NCBI GenBank assembly: GCA_014773175.1
Contig: VXCM01000150.1
Location: 124,001 to 188,000 of the forward strand
Source: Lucifuga dentata
Taxonomy: Eukaryota > Chordata > Actinopteri > Ophidiiformes > Bythitidae
Direction: 5' to 3'
DNA length: 64,000 nucleotides
In this document: positions 60,863 through 64,000 of the stretch, piece after piece
Position numbering within the stretch: position 1 is the first letter of the stretch
Layout: each line of letters starts with the position of its first letter
Translations under genes and position numbers: made by a program
Notes under the pieces: model-generated
What the model was told of the DNA's origin: nothing
Databases searched by the model: none
What the model saw: the letters and a program-made list of their open reading frames with translations, nothing else

Positions 60863-62128
60863 GAATGGTACATGATGAGTTATTTTCTCCATTCTTATCC
60901 TTCATGTGTCATTTCTGTTCTCTCAGCATTCCTTCCTGGAAGTCATGTGACTGCAAGTCTGTCAGTTCTTGACAGTGAATAACACTTCAGTCTTATGGAC
61001 AAAGCACTATATGTCTTGTGTAACTGTGAAATTTTTAGAGTTTCAATTATTATGATGTATTTGTACATGTAAAATATTCAAGAGTAGGCTACAAATAGTA
61101 CTGTGCATTTTCACAGCAACACTGACCTACTTGTCAGCAGAAACAGTCATAGAAATTCAAACCCACATATCTGCTGTCAAGTGTTATGTACTTTAAGGGA
61201 TTCTTACTGTAAAGGGCTGACAATGTTGTGGGTGAACACACCTTCCTATTTTTTCAATAATTTAATTACTATAATATTAATTATTATTTAATTATTTGAT
61301 TATTGTAGCGTGTTTCGCATACAAATGAACTTGTCTCATGAATTTTCTAGAAACAAGTATCAGTATCTTGAAACAAGAAAGAATAAGGTATATCCCTGCA
61401 CTAAAAATCAAGAAAATGTCACTACTTTTATTGTTGACCTATATTATATCTATATGAAATATGTTAAGATTTCTTATGAAATACTACAGAGAGTAACCAT
61501 AGGATCTACTGCAGACTAAACCTTTTAATAGTAAAACGAACTTATTTAGAGAAGGTCAGTGTCATACACAGGAGGGCAGCATTATTCTAAATAATAGTGG
61601 CCTGAATTGTCACTCCACAATTACTTTAGTGTGCTATTGCTGTATACTGATTTTATTTATCTCCTGTCAGTACATTTCATTGGACTTTTCTCACAGTAGC
61701 CTGGCCTAACAAATAAGATCTTAAGTTTCATAAATCATTAGTTAGGATTCATGAGCCAAGAAATATGATTAATGAAGCCCTGTGTTTACAGGGATTATTG
61801 TGAATATAGAGCCGCTTTGTGTAGTTCATGATTAGATTATCAGTTTGATTAATGGAGTTAGAGACAAAGCTTTTGGACACAGCGAAGTAGGCAATTATTC
61901 ATGGAGTTGCTGTGTTTCTTAAATTCTTCTTTATCTTTTTGTTCTCCCAGGTATGGAAAATTGTGGCATGTGAAGAGGAAAGGAACGGCCCAAATTAAGA
62001 TTTCCCAGGCTTAATAGAATAAACGGATTGTGTGACTAATGAGTTACTGTAGTTGTAAGAGGCACAGTGGTTTCTACTCTTTTCAAAAGCTCACGGAGGG
62101 TGTGTCGGTCACTACTACGGGATGCAGG

Positions 62129-63325
62129 ATGGGCCAAATTCGCTCGTGTCTCTCGCACAACACCTCCGTCCCTCCCAGCAAAGCAAAATGGAAAGCGGGC
62201 GAGACAGCCAAACGGCTCCGTATCCGCAAATTTATGAGCAGTGAGAAGCGAAGGGGCGACCGGTTAAACGCGAATCCGACTAAAAAGTTATCCTGCCTGG
62301 GAGGAAAACGACAAGAGTCTAGCCAAACGGAAGAGGTAGCAGGCGGCGGAAAGCGTGCTGGAGATCCAGCACCGCGCCGCAATCATGGAGTAGGGAAGNC
62401 ACCGCGCCGCGATCATGGAGTAGGGAAGTTGCCTCGGGACGCGGTCGTGTTGGCGTTTGGAGAACACCAGGAAGCCCCGGGTTGTTTTGAGGGACGGTCC
62501 GGCCTAAATGATAATGCCGAATACACCCAATACGGTGTGAACCGCGAGGAAACGGCGAACTCATCCGATGCGCCAGGTTTGGAAAGGCGGACTCGTGAAG
62601 TCATCGGTGCGGGCTGCAGAGAGGCGAAGCAGCAGAGAAAGGACCATGCCTCGGATCCCCCGGCGAGGGCCATGGAAGATCAGCCACCGGGAGAAATCAG
62701 TCAGGGTGGTTTTGTTTCTGAGGTTAAGGAGTTACCCAGGACTATTCTGAGTTCAGCCCTAGAGCTCACCTCTGACCCGGACACTGAGCGGACTTTGGCA
62801 TCGTTTAGCCTGTGCCCTGATCAACCTTTGGATAGTGGGCTGCCGTCCACAGGCAATCACGCTGAGGGTGAAATGACAAAGACTGACTGTAGTACCGCTT
62901 CATGTCCCACAGCGGACACTGACCAAAGCTGTCCGGTTGAAACGAAGAAGGACTCTGAACGGGGCCCGCAGAGCTCCTCAGGAGGTCAAACTTTCCCCGG
63001 CATCATACCGAAGCTCATTATAACCAGAGAACCGAGCCCCATCCGCTCTCAGGGGACATCACCGTTAAAAGTCCGAACGGAGTGCAACACCAGGTCGGGT
63101 TTGGAGCTTCAGCCGGATGACGAGTCGCCCTGCTCGGACAGCGGCTGTGGAGGGTCCCCTGCCCTGATGCGCTCACCGAGGAAGCTGTCCAATTCCTCAT
63201 CCCTCGGCCTGTCCTCCGCCTCGTCCTTTGAGGAGTCGGAGGACGACTTCACCGGGAGCGACATCGAGTCCAGTCTGTCTCCGGGACGGTGTCCGTCTCT
63301 GTCCAGCCCGGACGATGGAACAGGG
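62129..63325 (+). CDS. Inositol-trisphosphate 3-kinase family, N-terminal exon
   Basis: The first large coding exon, ending at a GTGAGT donor (63326). After removing the false duplicate around N 62399 it encodes 389 residues. The kinase domain lies beyond the window. The family call rests on two conserved N-terminal segments: IPKLIITREPSP (compare VPRLIIT in ITPKC and IPAVIIT in ITPKB) and RKLSNSSS with LSSASSFEESEDD (compare FSSASSFDESEDD in ITPKC). The chosen ATG at 62129 has A at -3 and G at +4. An upstream in-frame ATG at 62039 would add 30 residues but has a poor context, and a six-codon upstream ORF starts at 61953. From 62129 the protein begins MGQIRSC, an MGxxxS N-myristoylation pattern with a nearby cysteine. 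Between these landmarks the exon is Ser/Pro/Glu-rich and probably disordered. Which paralog (A, B or C) it is cannot be settled here. Confidence 0.75.
62370..62428. repeat. Near-identical duplicate around N 62399
   Basis: Bases 62370-62398 recur at 62400-62428 with one mismatch (GCAATC against GCGATC). Ten codons are added without changing the frame. The mismatch may be a heterozygous site or a base error between two contigs covering the same locus. Confidence 0.85.
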
Positions 63326-64000
63326 GTGAGTGTCTCCAACTTGACTTTCCTTAGAACGCATAAAACGGTCCTATTATTGACATTGCTTCGTTAATTAATA
63401 TTTTAATGAGGTATTATACACCTGGAAGTTATTCCCACAGACGTGCTGTAAATATGTATCAGCTAGTCATTTTGGTTTGGTTTCTGAAAATGACAAATGC
63501 AAGTATTGAAACAGTAATACACGTCCATACTGTTGCATACATTTCTTTTCCAGAACAATTCTATTCGGTTTCTGATGCAAAAATATAATACAGCCTCAAA
63601 AGAAAAAAAAAATGAAATCACATATTAGTACACATTGCATACACAACGTGCAGATAGTAACAGGCAACAGTTCTATATCATGTACCACATGAAACACACA
63701 CACACACACACCATTTCTGTATTTTTTTCCATCATGTCCCTGTTACATTCAGACTACACAATGACTCACTTTCTATTCTGACAGTGGTGTCAGATGTCAT
63801 AATATCATCATCTCATCATTACTGATGGTCAAAATATCTTTAAAAGTCAAACATGTAAAAGTTGTGTGGTGAAAGTGGTGTGGTAGAGAAGTCATTTATC
63901 CTAAATGCTGTTTTTTTTTTTGAGCTTTGGGCTTTTTGCACATTGTATAAGCTCCAATAAATCAGGACCCTTCTTTTACTACCAGACTTGTGTAGCAAAT
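63326..64000 (+). other. ITPK-family intron 1 (partial)
   Basis: The intron begins with GTGAGT after the large coding exon and runs off the window. It contains a short CA tract at about 63697-63712 and AT-rich sequence. No second exon was recognised. Confidence 0.6.

Larger units (their letters stand above)
57969..62128. other. Divergent gfm1/ITPK upstream region
   Basis: This holds the gfm1 promoter, an unmerged 66-base duplicate around N 58653 (58587-58652 and 58654-58719), a GT microsatellite (59139-59172), a fish interspersed repeat (59880-60065) and a CT-CA tract (60822-60859). A strong pyrimidine-rich acceptor TTGTTCTCCCAG ends at 61950, so the exon carrying the ITPK start probably begins at 61951 and an upstream untranslated exon exists. 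A GTAGGT donor near 59280 is a candidate for its end. Confidence 0.5.

Overview
This window is vertebrate nuclear DNA, most likely from a teleost fish. It contains intron-split genes with GT-AG junctions, dense (CA)n/(CT)n microsatellites, degenerate fish-type SINEs and short inverted-repeat elements, and compact copies of conserved vertebrate genes. Genes were recognised by translating exons, checking splice phases and recalling family proteins; no database search was possible.

Left part (1-34.2 kb): the first coding exon of cux1 (minus strand, rest beyond the left edge); an intronless alpha-1,3-fucosyltransferase of the FUT4/FUT7 type (8.6-9.9 kb, plus); a frame-broken myosin regulatory light chain gene, myl10 (12.3-15.7 kb, plus); and a complete 14-exon col26a1 encoding an EMI-domain collagen (17.0-34.2 kb, minus). 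Cux1-myl10-col26a1 keeps the order and relative orientation of human 7q22, with the fucosyltransferase lying between cux1 and myl10.

Right part (36-64 kb): srprb (plus, 7 exons), wdr53 (minus, 2 coding exons, convergent with srprb), neu4 sialidase (plus, 3 coding exons), a secreted latexin/RARRES1-family gene (plus, 7 exons) whose last six exons lie inside one intron of gfm1, gfm1 itself (minus, 18 exons, mitochondrial elongation factor G1), and the first large coding exon of an inositol-trisphosphate 3-kinase family gene (plus, runs off the right edge). Srprb, wdr53 and gfm1/rarres1 all map to human 3q, so the 34.2-36.3 kb gap is where 7q22-type content gives way to 3q-type content. That gap also holds a 568-bp inverted-repeat element.

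The genes do not form one pathway. They cover Golgi fucosylation, a motor light chain, extracellular matrix, ER targeting, glycan desialylation, mitochondrial translation and inositol phosphate signalling. The clearest structural relation is the rarres1/lxn-like gene nested antisense in gfm1.

Assembly caution: 18 isolated single N bases each sit between matching or same-repeat sequence on both sides. They look like contig ends that overlap but were joined instead of merged. Four fall in coding exons (fucosyltransferase, col26a1, wdr53, ITPK) and add false duplicate segments. There is also one 274-base gap at 27286-27559.
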